From assembly GCF_018332715.1 (NCBI RefSeq), contig NZ_BOQP01000022.1, forward strand, positions 62,001 through 126,000: 64,000 bases of DNA. Direction: 5' to 3'. Made by a program: the position numbers and the translations under genes. Below are positions 1 to 8,030 of the stretch, piece after piece. Position 1 is the stretch's first letter. Each line of letters opens with the position of its first letter. This stretch comes from Winogradskya consettensis (GTDB lineage Bacteria; Actinomycetota; Actinomycetes; Mycobacteriales; Micromonosporaceae). Under the pieces are notes generated by a model that was not told where the DNA came from, did not search any database, and saw only the letters and a list, made by a program, of their open reading frames with translations.

Positions 1-1
1 C

Positions 2-331
2 GGCCAGGCCCGCAACTTCGTCACCATGCTGATCAGCCTCGACGAGGAAGCCATCGCCTCCTGGGCCACCGGCGGACCCCTCGCCGGCAAGCCCTACGAG
101 GAGATCGTCACCGCCCCCGAGACCGAGAAGATGGTCGCGGCCTACATCGAAGAGCTGAACACCAAGCTCAACCGCTGGGAGACGGTGAAGAAGTTCGCCA
201 TCCTCCCCCGCGACCTCAGCATCGAACACGGCGAGGTCACCCCGTCGATGAAGGTCAAGCGTCGCAGCGTCGAGGCCAACTTCGCCGAGCACATCGAGAA
301 GATGTACGCGGGCTCGCTCGCCCAGCTCTGA
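2..331 (+). CDS. Long-chain acyl-CoA synthetase, C-terminal end (partial)
   Basis: Only the last ~109 residues are present; the reading frame is open to the left edge. The end of the protein (LNRWETVKKFAILPRDLSIE, followed by a VTPSMKVKRRSV segment) is the C-terminal lid domain of AMP-forming long-chain fatty-acid CoA ligases of the FAA1/FadD15 type. The Lys in the PSMKVKR stretch is where the family's catalytic lysine lies. The enzyme would activate fatty acids to acyl-CoA in the cytoplasm through an acyl-AMP intermediate. A strong hairpin follows 11 bases after the stop. Nothing can be said about the start or upstream neighbours. Confidence 0.85.
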   Translation, partial: GQARNFVTMLISLDEEAIASWATGGPLAGKPYEEIVTAPETEKMVAAYIEELNTKLNRWETVKKFAILPRDLSIEHGEVTPSMKVKRRSVEANFAEHIEKMYAGSLAQL

Positions 332-342
332 ACGCTCACCTC

Positions 343-373
343 CGATCGGCCGGCCCTCGTGGCCGGCCGATCG
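343..373 (+). terminator. Intrinsic terminator after acyl-CoA synthetase
   Basis: A perfect 13-bp inverted repeat (CGATCGGCCGGCC at 343-355 and its complement at 361-373) has a 5-base loop and is followed by TCTTTCC. It begins 11 bases after the stop codon. The U-tract is weak, as is common in high-GC actinobacteria. Confidence 0.8.
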
Positions 374-415
374 TCTTTCCCCGCCCGGCAAACGGGCCCG
401 GCGCGATGATGAGGT

Positions 416-1183
416 GTGACTCGCGGGCGCTGGATCGGGATCGGCGCCGCTCTGGGTGTACTCATGGTGCTCGTGGGTCTGGTGGTGTCGGTGTTGTCCC
501 GGACCGAAGACTCCTCGCCGCGGCCGGATCAGGCGGCTCCCGGCACCGTGTTGCTCGTTCCCGGCTACGGCGGTAGCACGAGTGCGCTGAGCCGGTTGGC
601 CGTGACGTTGCGGGCCGCGGGCCGGGAGGCCAAGGTGGTGACGCTGCCCGGTGACGGGACCGGTGATCTGCTGGCTTCCGCTGACACCCTGGAGGTGGCC
701 GTGCGGGCGGAGTTGAGTCACGGGTCGCCTTCCGTTGACGTGGTCGGGTATTCGGCCGGGGGCGTGGTAGCGCGTCTGTGGGTGCAACGGCACGAGGGCG
801 CAACTGTGGCCCGCCGGATCGTCACGCTCGGGTCGCCGTTGCACGGGACGCGGCTCGCAAGACTCGGGGCGGCGCTGGCCCCGGGTTCGTGCCCCGCGGC
901 GTGCCGTCAACTCGCCCCGGACAGCGACCTGCTCAAGGAGATCGACGGTGACGACCTCCCGTCCGGGCTGCCGTGGCTGTCCCTCTGGACCGAGAACGAC
1001 GAGACAGTCCAGCCCCCGGACTCCGCGCGCCTCGACGGCGCGGTGAACCTGGCCGTGCAGAGCCTCTGTCCCGGCGTCGTGGTCTCCCACAGCGAGCTGC
1101 CGACCAACTCGATCGTGTCGGCCCTGGTCGTGCAGGCCCTGGAGGAAACCACGTTGATGACGCCGGAAGCGTGCCCGGCCTGA
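416..1183 (+). CDS. Secreted or membrane-anchored alpha/beta-hydrolase (lipase-like)
   Basis: A 255-residue protein beginning with GTG. Residues ~5-28 form a hydrophobic segment after a short basic start, acting as a signal peptide or N-terminal anchor, so the enzyme is probably extracytoplasmic. The mature part starts with a VLLVPGYGGS oxyanion-type loop. It carries the nucleophile elbow GYSAGG (residues ~109-114), then a LGSPLHGTRLA segment, all typical of PGAP1/triacylglycerol-lipase-like esterases. A likely acid residue and catalytic His lie in the WTENDETVQPP and VSHSELP stretches. The substrate is not predictable beyond an ester. The stop codon directly abuts the converging reductase remnant, with no space between. 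Confidence 0.8.
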   Translation: MTRGRWIGIGAALGVLMVLVGLVVSVLSRTEDSSPRPDQAAPGTVLLVPGYGGSTSALSRLAVTLRAAGREAKVVTLPGDGTGDLLASADTLEVAVRAELSHGSPSVDVVGYSAGGVVARLWVQRHEGATVARRIVTLGSPLHGTRLARLGAALAPGSCPAACRQLAPDSDLLKEIDGDDLPSGLPWLSLWTENDETVQPPDSARLDGAVNLAVQSLCPGVVVSHSELPTNSIVSALVVQALEETTLMTPEACPA

Positions 1184-1894
1184 TCAGCCCGGCCGCCCGT
1201 ACTCCTCCAGCAGCCGCAGCCAGATCTCGCTGATCGTCGGATAGGCCGGCACGGCGTGCCACAACCGGGCGAGTGGCACCTCGCCCACGATCGCGACGGT
1301 CGCGGCCTGCAGCAACTCGGCGACATCCGGTCCGACGACGGTAAACCCGAGCAGCACCTGTCGGTCCTCGTCGACGACCATCCGGGCGTGGCCCTGGTAG
1401 CCGTCGGCGTGCAGGGCAGCTCCAGCAATCGAACCCACCTCGTAGTCGACCGACCGGATCCGGTGCCCGGCTTGCTCGGCCGCCGCCGCGGTCAGACCGA
1501 CCGACGCCACCTCCGGGTCGGTGAACACCACCTGTGGCACCGCTTGGTGATCGGCCGTCGCCACGTGCGCGCCCCACGGCTCGTCCTGGACCGGCCTGCC
1601 CAATGCTCGCGCGACGATCACGTCGCCGGCCGCCCGCGCCTGGTATTTGCCCTGGTGCGTGAGCAGGGCGCGATGATTGACGTCGCCGGCCGCGTACAGC
1701 CATCCGTCCGGGACGTCAGAAACCCGCAAGGTGTCGTCGACCTCGAGCCACCCGCCAGGCTTCAACCCCGCGGTTTCCAGACCGAGATCCCCCGTGCGCG
1801 GAACCCGGCCAACCGCGACCAGCAACTCGTCCGTCTCGACCGTCTGCCCGTCGCCGAGGGTGATCCGCACAGCCCCCGCCCGCTCGACCGACAC
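1184..1894 (-). pseudogene. Flavoprotein disulfide reductase (mercuric reductase/Lpd-like), N-terminally truncated
   Basis: The readable protein is the C-terminal half of a FAD/NAD(P)-dependent pyridine nucleotide-disulfide oxidoreductase. It includes DELLVAVGRVPRTGDLGLE, the second FAD-binding motif (WLYAAGDVN) and a dimerisation domain with PQVVFTDPEVASVGLT and HAVPAYPTISEIW, whose His would be the active-site base. Family members are about 460-480 residues; here the N-terminal FAD Rossmann fold, the redox-active CxxxxC region and most of the NAD domain are absent. Homology ends near 1894, where plus-strand response-regulator sequence begins. The frame stays open upstream to 2053, but that part is non-homologous filler. 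I infer a deletion or rearrangement that removed the 5' half. Confidence 0.75.
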
Positions 1895-2062
1895 CACGTC
1901 GCGCTGACGACGTTCGACCACGACGACATCGTTCTCGCTGCCCTCCGTGCGGGCGCCAACGGTTTTCTGAGCAAGACCGTGAGCCCGGTGGAGCTTCTCA
2001 ACGGGATCACCGAAGTGGTCGGTGGTGGTGGCACGGGCGTAACGCCGGGCCACGTGTCACGA
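1895..2062 (+). pseudogene. Fragment of a NarL/LuxR-type response regulator receiver domain
   Basis: Plus-strand translation from about 1895 reads ALTTFDHDDIVLAALRAGAN, then GFLSKTVSPVELLNGITEVV, then GGGGTGVTPGHVSRQ. This matches the last strands and helices of NarL-family receiver domains (consensus LTTFDxDxYVxxALRAGAxGFLLKDxxPxxLxxAIRxVAxG), including the conserved Lys of GFLxK and the start of the linker. There is no start codon, no phosphoacceptor Asp region and no HTH domain. The fragment sits between the 3' end of the PPOX gene and the truncated reductase, so it marks a rearrangement junction. It is a short gene scar and is not expected to be functional. Confidence 0.7.
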
Positions 2063-2494
2063 CAGCCAGCTGCCGTCGCGCATGACGGTGCGGCCGGGGA
2101 TCTCGTCGGCCTCGCGCCAGGCCTGGATCCGGCGTGGTTCCAGAACCAGGAAGACGTAGGGGTCGCCGCTGCGGCGCGGATCCTAGTCGCCTGCGGCGAC
2201 GTAGCCTTCGCCCACCCAGGCGGGCGCGGCCGTTACCGCGTGCATCGCCTGGAGCACCGCGTCGATCATCACGACGTCGCGAGTGCCGCCCAGGGCGAGC
2301 CTCGGGTTGTGCATCGCTCGGGCAGTGCGGGAGGTGCCTTCGGTCGCCAGGACGATGCGGTCACGGAGCCACGCCAGGGTGAGCGGCACCAGATGGGGAC
2401 CGTGCTCGTCGGCGGTCGCCACCCAGGCGTCGGCGACCGGGGCCGTCAGCTTGGCGAGCACGTCGGCCTTGCGCTGGGAGAGCGTACGGATCAT
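2057..2494 (-). pseudogene. PPOX-class F420-dependent oxidoreductase with in-frame amber codon
   Basis: The first 103 codons encode a split-barrel flavin/F420-binding protein (pyridoxamine-phosphate-oxidase-like, TIGR03668 type), from MIRTLSQRKADVL to VGEGYVAAGD. A TAG codon follows at 2183-2185. The same frame then continues for 41 more codons (DPRRSGDPYVFLVLEPRR, then IQAWREADEIPGRTVMRDG) to a TGA at 2057. This is exactly the C-terminal part expected of the family, giving a total of about 145 residues. Family members usually have Trp at the interrupted position (GWDPR-like), so a single TGG-to-TAG change explains it. The truncated product would lack the last strands of the barrel. Alternatives are amber read-through or a sequencing error. 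Confidence 0.8.
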
Positions 2495-2506
2495 GCGGTG
2501 ATTCTC

Positions 2507-3271
2507 CTACACCGCTCGAACCTCGCCGGGAAAACGACTTCCAGCCGCAGCGACAGCAATAGCGGCAGCGGTGACAGCGGTGTCGGTGGTGACAGCGGCC
2601 GCAGCGACGGCGGCCGCGGGGTCGGTGCCGGGCCAGAGGTGGGTGAGCAGGAGTTCACCCACGCCGGCTTCGGCGGCCTGCCGTCCAGCTTGGACGGCAC
2701 TCGTCAGGTATGCCCGCGAGTCCAGCGGCACCTCGTCGACGTACGTGGCCTCGGCGATCAGGACGTCCGCGTCGCGGGCCAGCCGCACGACGTCCGAGGT
2801 CGGGCCGCTGTCCCCGGTGTAGGCGAGCGTGGTGCCGGCCGCGGTGAGCCGGATGCCCGCGTTCGGCACCCAGTGGGGCAGCAGCCGGGTTTCGGCCCGG
2901 AACGGTCCGACCTCGAAGTCGGCGGTGACGGCCCGCAGCTCGTACGAGTCGTCGAGCATGCCCGGCCGATCCAGCGCGAGCACCGCGTCGAGTGCTCCCG
3001 GCAGCGAATACACCGGCAGCGGGCGGGCGCGGGCGGTGCCGAGGGAGCGGGCTCGGAGCAGCGGGTTGAGGTCGGCGCAGTGATCGGGGTGGCTGTGGCT
3101 GATGAAGACCGCGTCGACGTCCTCGGCAGGTAGGAGTGCGAGCAACCGGGGCAGCGTCGCGTAGCCGAGGTCGAGCAGCAGCCGGAAACCGTCGTGCTCG
3201 ACCAGGAACCCGCTGCATGCCTGGCCGGCGGCGGGCCAGGCACCGCACGCGCCGAGCGTGGTCAGCCGCAT
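2507..3271 (-). CDS. MBL-fold metal-dependent hydrolase
   Basis: A 254-residue metallo-beta-lactamase-fold protein, counted from the ATG at 3271. That ATG overlaps the stop codon of the upstream MocR gene by one base (TGATG), implying translational coupling. The signature FISHSHPDHCADL (HxHxDH) gives the zinc ligands. Later ligand regions are LLPHWVPN, LAYTGDSGP (Asp) and LLLTHLWPG (His), an arrangement like RNase Z/ElaC-type and phosphodiesterase-type MBL hydrolases. There is no exosite typical of true tRNase Z, so the substrate is unknown. The C-terminal ~35 residues are Ala/Thr/Val-rich low complexity. A frame extending nine codons further upstream is possible but lies inside the previous gene. 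Confidence 0.8.
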   Translation of the reverse strand: MRLTTLGACGAWPAAGQACSGFLVEHDGFRLLLDLGYATLPRLLALLPAEDVDAVFISHSHPDHCADLNPLLRARSLGTARARPLPVYSLPGALDAVLALDRPGMLDDSYELRAVTADFEVGPFRAETRLLPHWVPNAGIRLTAAGTTLAYTGDSGPTSDVVRLARDADVLIAEATYVDEVPLDSRAYLTSAVQAGRQAAEAGVGELLLTHLWPGTDPAAAVAAAAVTTDTAVTAAAIAVAAAGSRFPGEVRAV

Positions 3272-4731
3272 CAGACCGTGACGGCGGGTGTGCGCCAATC
3301 ACGGCGTGGGGTCCGGTCGAGGTCGTAACGCACCGAGGCGATGCGGCGGATCGCTTCGGTGAGGTCGTCGGGGGCGATCGCGTAGGGAAGGCGGACGAAG
3401 CGTTCGAGCGTGCCGTCCAGACCGAAGCGTGGTCCGGGCGCGAGCCGGACGCCCACCTCTTCGGCTGCCCGGGCGAGGGCGCTGGAGATCGGGCCGTCGA
3501 GTTCGGCCCACAGCATGACGCCGCCCGAGGGCCGGAAGAACTGCCACTCCGGGAGGTGCTCGCGCACGGCCTCGATCAGGACGTCGCGGCGGATGGCCAG
3601 TTGCGCTCGGCGGGCCGCGACGATGGCGGGGGCGTCGCGCAGGAGGCGGACGGCGACGAGTTGTTCCAGCACCGGGCTGCCCATGTCGACGCCGACGCGC
3701 AGGGCGGCGAGGCGTTGCACGAGCGGGGCGGAGGCGCGCACCCAGCCGATCCGGATGCCACCCCAGTAGGCCTTGCTCATGCCGCCGATCGAGACGACGC
3801 GGGAGTGCCGGTCGAAGACGGCGACGGGTGGGGGCATCTCGGTGCCGTCCAGCGGGAGGTCCACGAAGGACTCGTCGACGACCAGTTCCGTGCCGGTCGT
3901 GTGGGCGGCCGCGACCAGGCGCTCGCGCAGGTCGGCAGGCATCAGGTGGCCGGTGGGATTCTGGAATTCCGGGATCAGGTACGCAAGCCGGGGCCGGGTC
4001 TGGCGCAGGGCCCCCAGCAGCAGGTCGGCGTCCCATCCGGTGCGCGGGTCGAGCCCGTGGGTGCTGATCCGGGCGCGCCGGGCTGCGAGGGCCGCCAGCG
4101 CGTTGGGGTAGGTCGGCGACTCGACCAGCACGGGTGCGCCCGCCGGGACCGAGAGGCGCAGGACGAGGTCGAGCGCCTGCTGCGTACCACTCGTGATCAG
4201 AACTTGCTCGGGGCTGGTCGGCACGCCGCGCGCGGTGTATCCCTCGGCGACGGCTTCGCGCAGCTCCCCCAGCCCGGCCGGGTGGTAGCCCGCGCTGCCC
4301 AGGAAGCGCGGCAGGTCCTCGGCGGCGGCACGGGCGGCGGGCACCAGCTCGACCGGTGCCGCCAGCGCTGCCACGCCCAGGTCGATCATGTCGATGCCGA
4401 GGTCGTCGACGGGGGTCCAGAGCCCGGAAGTGGCCACCCGGTGGCCGTTGGGCAGGGTGGTCCAGCTTCCGGCGCCGCGCCGGCTGGTCAGATGGCCGCT
4501 CTCCCGCAGGCTCCGGTAGGCGGCGGTGACGGTGGTGCGACTCACGCTCAGCGACTCGGCGAGCTCTCTTTCCGCAGGCAGGCGTACGCCCAGTGGTAAG
4601 CGCCCGTCGCTCAGCAGACCCCGGACGGCGCCCGCGAGCGCGGCGTAGTCGGGGCTGCGGTGCCGGCCGGGCAGCGAGTGCCACTGGCCGAGCAACCGGG
4701 CCAATTGGCCTCCCCGGACCGAGGTTGTCAC
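3271..4731 (-). CDS. MocR-family transcriptional regulator (GntR HTH fused to aminotransferase), YczR-like
   Basis: The GTG at 4731 gives 486 residues, the usual MocR length. The N-terminal ~80 residues are a GntR winged helix (GVRLPAERELAESLSVSRTT). The remainder is a fold-type I aminotransferase domain with FQNPTGH and the PLP-lysine segment IGGMSKAYWGGIRIGW. MocR proteins bind PLP and act as activators or repressors rather than transaminases. It is transcribed divergently from a YczE-family membrane protein, the pairing described for the YczR subgroup, so it most likely controls yczE and itself. Direct repeats in the 60-bp gap are candidate operators. Much longer upstream reading-frame extensions run through other genes and are rejected. 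Confidence 0.88.
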   Translation of the reverse strand: MTTSVRGGQLARLLGQWHSLPGRHRSPDYAALAGAVRGLLSDGRLPLGVRLPAERELAESLSVSRTTVTAAYRSLRESGHLTSRRGAGSWTTLPNGHRVATSGLWTPVDDLGIDMIDLGVAALAAPVELVPAARAAAEDLPRFLGSAGYHPAGLGELREAVAEGYTARGVPTSPEQVLITSGTQQALDLVLRLSVPAGAPVLVESPTYPNALAALAARRARISTHGLDPRTGWDADLLLGALRQTRPRLAYLIPEFQNPTGHLMPADLRERLVAAAHTTGTELVVDESFVDLPLDGTEMPPPVAVFDRHSRVVSIGGMSKAYWGGIRIGWVRASAPLVQRLAALRVGVDMGSPVLEQLVAVRLLRDAPAIVAARRAQLAIRRDVLIEAVREHLPEWQFFRPSGGVMLWAELDGPISSALARAAEEVGVRLAPGPRFGLDGTLERFVRLPYAIAPDDLTEAIRRIASVRYDLDRTPRRDWRTPAVTV

Positions 4732-4746
4732 AGCCACCTCCGGCGA

Positions 4747-4790
4747 ATTGGCTCTATCCGAGACCCTGGATTGGCCCTCAGAGTGGCACT
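4747..4790. promoter_or_regulatory. Putative MocR/YczR operator between divergent genes
   Basis: The gap between the regulator (start 4731) and the yczE-like gene (start 4792) contains direct repeats ATTGGCTCT (4747-4755), ATTGGCCCT (4770-4778) and a degenerate AGTGGCACT (4782-4790), spaced 23 and 12 bases apart. MocR regulators are known to bind direct repeats next to their own genes. Assignment here rests on position and repetition only. Confidence 0.5.
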
Positions 4791-4791
4791 T

Positions 4792-5415
4792 ATGAGGGAT
4801 CTTGGCAACCACGTCCGGCGGGTCACGCAGCTCTTCACGGGCCTGGCCCTCTACGGGATGAGCATGGCCTTCATGGTGGAGTCCGGCCTCGGCCTCAACC
4901 CGTGGGACGTCTTCCACCAGGGGCTGTCGAAGACCACCGGGCTCAGCTTCGGCTGGGTGGTCCTGCTCACCGGCATCCCCGTGCTGCTGCTCTGGATCCC
5001 GCTGCGCCAGCGCCCCAGCTTCGGCACGATCGCCAACCTGGTCGTGATCGGCTTCGTGGCGGACGGCACGCTGGGCGTCCTGAACCCCGGCGAAGGCCTG
5101 GCGATGCGGATCACCTACCTCGTGGGCGGCATCCTGCTCAACGGCGCGGCGACCGCGATGTACATCGGTGCCCGGTTCGGCCCGGGGCCCCGCGACGGCC
5201 TGATGACCGGAATTGTGAACCGCTTCCCGCGCCTGTCGATCCGCCTCGTGCGGACCAGCATCGAGGTGCTGGTGCTCGGGGTCGGCTTCCTGCTCGGCGG
5301 CACGGCGGGGTTCGGGACCATCGCTTACGCCCTGGCGATCGGCCCGCTGGTGCAGCTCTTCATGCCGCTCTTCGCGATCAAGGAACGGCGCGCGGAGTCC
5401 GTACCAGTCTCCTGA
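4792..5415 (+). CDS. YczE/YitT-family integral membrane protein
   Basis: 207 residues from the ATG at 4792, with five hydrophobic segments (about residues 12-32, 45-64, 72-92, 100-120 and 155-185). The N-terminal segment (GLALYGMSMAFMVESGLGLN then PWDVFHQGLS) and ARFGPGPRDGLMTG are hallmark motifs of the YczE/YyaS/YitT family. The biochemical role of the family is not established; it is thought to be a transporter or membrane facilitator. Divergence from a MocR regulator matches the known yczR-yczE arrangement, suggesting PLP- or amine-responsive control. No strong Shine-Dalgarno precedes the ATG, and translation from a short or leaderless message is possible. Confidence 0.85.
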   Translation: MRDLGNHVRRVTQLFTGLALYGMSMAFMVESGLGLNPWDVFHQGLSKTTGLSFGWVVLLTGIPVLLLWIPLRQRPSFGTIANLVVIGFVADGTLGVLNPGEGLAMRITYLVGGILLNGAATAMYIGARFGPGPRDGLMTGIVNRFPRLSIRLVRTSIEVLVLGVGFLLGGTAGFGTIAYALAIGPLVQLFMPLFAIKERRAESVPVS

Positions 5416-5541
5416 TTGGACGGTCCTCGCACAATCCCCCCGTCCCACCTCGGGCGAAATGTCCATCCCGCCGGACACAGCTCGGTGATCATCCCGACAC
5501 AATCGCTTTCGGCTGCGCCGCACACGCGGCATCATGACGAC

Positions 5542-5970
5542 ATGGGGGCTGGCGGCTGGCACTGGAACGATGCATGGATCTTCGTGTCCACCGTCATCGC
5601 CGAACGCCTGGAACGAGATCGGGCGCTGCACGCCGCTCTGCCGGTCACCGGCGCGAGCCTGGCGGATGTCCTGGCCGCGGCCGACTTCCTGCATCACAGC
5701 ATCCCCAGCCGCACCGAGCTCGAGGAAGCGCTGCGCCGTCTCGCCGGCGCGGGCCTGCTCACCATCGACGACGACATCGTCGAAGTCGCCCCGGCCGGCG
5801 AACAACTGTGGCGAACCAGGCCGTTCAGCGGCCTGTCCTCCGCCGTGGTCACGCTCCAGACTCAGCTGAACAGGGCCGCCACCCCGGGCGAGTCGGAATG
5901 GAAACTGGCCGAGGCCACCTACACGGCCGCCGTTCGCGAATACTCCCACCGCCTCGCCGACGGACGCTGA
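5542..5970 (+). CDS. Hypothetical protein, probable winged-helix-like fold
   Basis: 142 residues from the ATG at 5542. I do not recognise a named family. The sequence begins GAGGWHWNDAWIFVSTVIAE and then shows short helices, and a segment (SRTELEEALRRLAGAGLLTI followed by DDDIVEVAPAG) that resembles the recognition helix plus wing of a winged-helix domain. There are no membrane segments. It stands alone between yczE and the ferric-reductase gene, 126 bases after the former. An overlapping ATG at 5534 is in another frame and gives no credible protein. It could be a small DNA-binding or scaffold protein, but no function is assigned. Confidence 0.65.
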   Translation: MGAGGWHWNDAWIFVSTVIAERLERDRALHAALPVTGASLADVLAAADFLHHSIPSRTELEEALRRLAGAGLLTIDDDIVEVAPAGEQLWRTRPFSGLSSAVVTLQTQLNRAATPGESEWKLAEATYTAAVREYSHRLADGR

Positions 5971-6017
5971 CGATCTTCTTATCGAACGCTTAGGCAAGCA
6001 CCCCTGGTCGTTTGTGA

Positions 6018-7439
6018 ATGACGACCGATAGTGGATGCATGACCACCGATGCCGTTCGCTCGCACCGGCCGGCAGTGCAGGACCGGGCACCGGCACCTCC
6101 CTGGCGGGCGGACGCGGGCGGGCTCTCCGCGCTGACCAGCCTGCTGATCGTGGTGGCGCTGTGGGTGGGCAACCGCGGCATCCAGCAGACCGTGGCGGGC
6201 GGCCCGGACACCCTCACCGCGCTCGGCCGGCTCACCGGGCTGCTCGCCGCCGACCTGCTGCTCCTGCAGGTGCTGCTGATGGCCCGCGTCCCGCTGGTGG
6301 AACGGGCCTTCGGCCAGGACAGGCTCGCCCGCTGGCACCGCTGGACGGGCTTCACGTCGTTCCATCTGATGCTCGCCCACATCGTGCTGATCACGCTCGG
6401 CTACGCGGGCTCCGAGCACACCGGGATCCTGGGCGAGCTGTGGGACCTGATCGTCACCTATCCCGGGATGCTGCTGGCCCTGGCGGGCACGGCACTACTG
6501 ATCATGGTGGTGGTCACGTCGATACGCGCGGCCCGGCGACGGTTGCGCTACGAGTCATGGCACCTTTTGCATCTGTACGCGTACCTCGGCGTCGGCCTGG
6601 CCCTGCCGCACCAGCTCTGGACCGGCGCCGATTTCCTCAGCTCACCCGTCGCGACGGCGTACTGGTGGACGCTGTACGCCGTGTCGGCCGGCGCGGTCGT
6701 CGTCTGCCGGCTGGGCCTGCCGGCGTGGCGCAACTGGCGGCACCGGCTGGTGGTGGTCCGGGTGGCGACGGAGGGTCCCGGTCTCACCTCGGTCTACCTG
6801 CACGGCCGTGACCTGCCGAAACTCCCGGCCCGCGCGGGTCAGTTCTTTCAGTGGCGCTTCCTCGACGGCCCCGGCTGGAGCCGCTCGCACCCGTACTCGC
6901 TGTCGGCCACCCCGCACGGCGACCTGCTGCGGATCACCGTGAAGGATCTCGGCGACGGAAGCGCACGCGTCGCCGCTCTGCGCCCCGGCACCCGGGCCCT
7001 GATCGAAGGCCCTTACGGCACACTCACCGGCGAGACGTACCACGGTGGTCAGGTCGTCCTGCTGGCCTGCGGCATCGGCATCACCCCGCTGCTGGCACTG
7101 CTGGGCGACCTTCCGTACGCGCCGGGCCAGGCCACCCTGCTGTACCGCGCCCGCACCGAGACCGACCTGGCGTTCCGCAGCGAACTGGACTGGTTCGCCG
7201 CGAACCGGGGAGTCCGGATCGTGCCACTGCTCGGCCCGCGCGCCGACCGGGTCTCCTGGCTGCCCGCCACCCTCGCCGACCACGAGGACGGCACGGCCCT
7301 CGCCACGATCGTCCCGGGCATCGCCACCGCCCACGTCTACGTCTGCGGCCCCGACGAATGGACCCACGCGGCACGCGCCGCCGCCCGCAGCGCCGGGGTG
7401 CCCGCCGAGCGCCTGCACACCGAACTCTTCTCCTGGTAA
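6018..7439 (+). CDS. Ferric-reductase-like transmembrane flavoprotein oxidoreductase
   Basis: 473 residues. The N-terminal ~235 residues hold about six membrane helices of the ferric-reductase/cytochrome b fold, with haem-ligand-type histidines in WHRWTGFTSFHLMLAH and WHLLHLYAYLG. Residues ~245-345 form an FAD-binding barrel (FSWSRSHPYS-like: GPGWSRSHPYSLSA). The end is an NAD(P)-binding domain (LLACGIGITPLLALLG and VYVCGPDEWTHAAR). It would pass electrons from cytoplasmic NAD(P)H via FAD and two haems across the membrane. The next gene, 10 bases on, is an FMN-binding secreted protein, its probable electron acceptor. A second in-frame ATG at 6039 is an equally possible start. Confidence 0.88.
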   Translation: MTTDSGCMTTDAVRSHRPAVQDRAPAPPWRADAGGLSALTSLLIVVALWVGNRGIQQTVAGGPDTLTALGRLTGLLAADLLLLQVLLMARVPLVERAFGQDRLARWHRWTGFTSFHLMLAHIVLITLGYAGSEHTGILGELWDLIVTYPGMLLALAGTALLIMVVVTSIRAARRRLRYESWHLLHLYAYLGVGLALPHQLWTGADFLSSPVATAYWWTLYAVSAGAVVVCRLGLPAWRNWRHRLVVVRVATEGPGLTSVYLHGRDLPKLPARAGQFFQWRFLDGPGWSRSHPYSLSATPHGDLLRITVKDLGDGSARVAALRPGTRALIEGPYGTLTGETYHGGQVVLLACGIGITPLLALLGDLPYAPGQATLLYRARTETDLAFRSELDWFAANRGVRIVPLLGPRADRVSWLPATLADHEDGTALATIVPGIATAHVYVCGPDEWTHAARAAARSAGVPAERLHTELFSW

Positions 7440-7449
7440 GGAACGCTCG

Positions 7450-7911
7450 ATGCGACGGATAAGCCTGTGGTTGTTCTCGACGGTGGCCGCCCTGGTGCTG
7501 CTGTTCAGCTACCGCACCAGCACCGGCGACGCCGCCCCGGCCACCCCGGTCGCCGCCGCGGCCCCGGTCGTCCCCACCACGGCACCGGCACCCGAACCCA
7601 GCGGTACGAGCAGCGCTTCAGGCAGTGGTGCTTCCAAGACCTACACCGGTTCGGTCGCGCAGACCCAGTGGGGCCCGGTCCAGGTCGCCATCACCGTCGT
7701 CAACGGCAAGATCACCGACGTCCAGGTCCCCGTCTACCCCAACGGCAACCACCGCGACGAGGAGATCAACGCCCGCGCCCTCCCGGTCCTCACCCAGGAA
7801 ACCCTGGCCGCCCAGAACGCCGCCATCGACACGGTCAGCGGCGCCACCGTCACCACCAACGGCTACCTGGAGTCACTCCAAGCCGCCCTCGACGCGGCAC
7901 ATCTGTCCTGA
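7450..7911 (+). CDS. Secreted FMN-binding domain protein (flavinylation target)
   Basis: 154 residues. Residues ~5-20 are a signal peptide or anchor, followed by a ~45-residue Ala/Pro/Thr linker and an FMN_bind domain (TQWGPVQVAITVVNGKITDV, DEEINARALP, DTVSGATVTTNGYLESL). The DxxSGAT motif is the site where ApbE attaches FMN covalently through the Thr in NqrC/RnfG-type domains. It sits 10 bases after the transmembrane reductase gene, so the two probably form an extracytoplasmic flavin electron-transfer pair. No apbE gene lies in the window, so the flavin transferase must come from elsewhere. The electron acceptor is unknown. Confidence 0.88.
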   Translation: MRRISLWLFSTVAALVLLFSYRTSTGDAAPATPVAAAAPVVPTTAPAPEPSGTSSASGSGASKTYTGSVAQTQWGPVQVAITVVNGKITDVQVPVYPNGNHRDEEINARALPVLTQETLAAQNAAIDTVSGATVTTNGYLESLQAALDAAHLS

Positions 7912-8030
7912 ACTGCCAACCTGGCAACACGTCGCATAAGCAACTTGCGATCCCGCATCCGCAGGACTAACTTTGTTACTGCTCGACCATCTCTCGTCAG
8001 GAGAATTCAGATGGTCCTGCTGAACCACTG

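Noticed and set aside
4732..6096. Upstream extension of the MocR frame to 941 codons
   Set aside because: The added part runs opposite yczE and the hypothetical gene; GntR homology begins just after the GTG at 4731.
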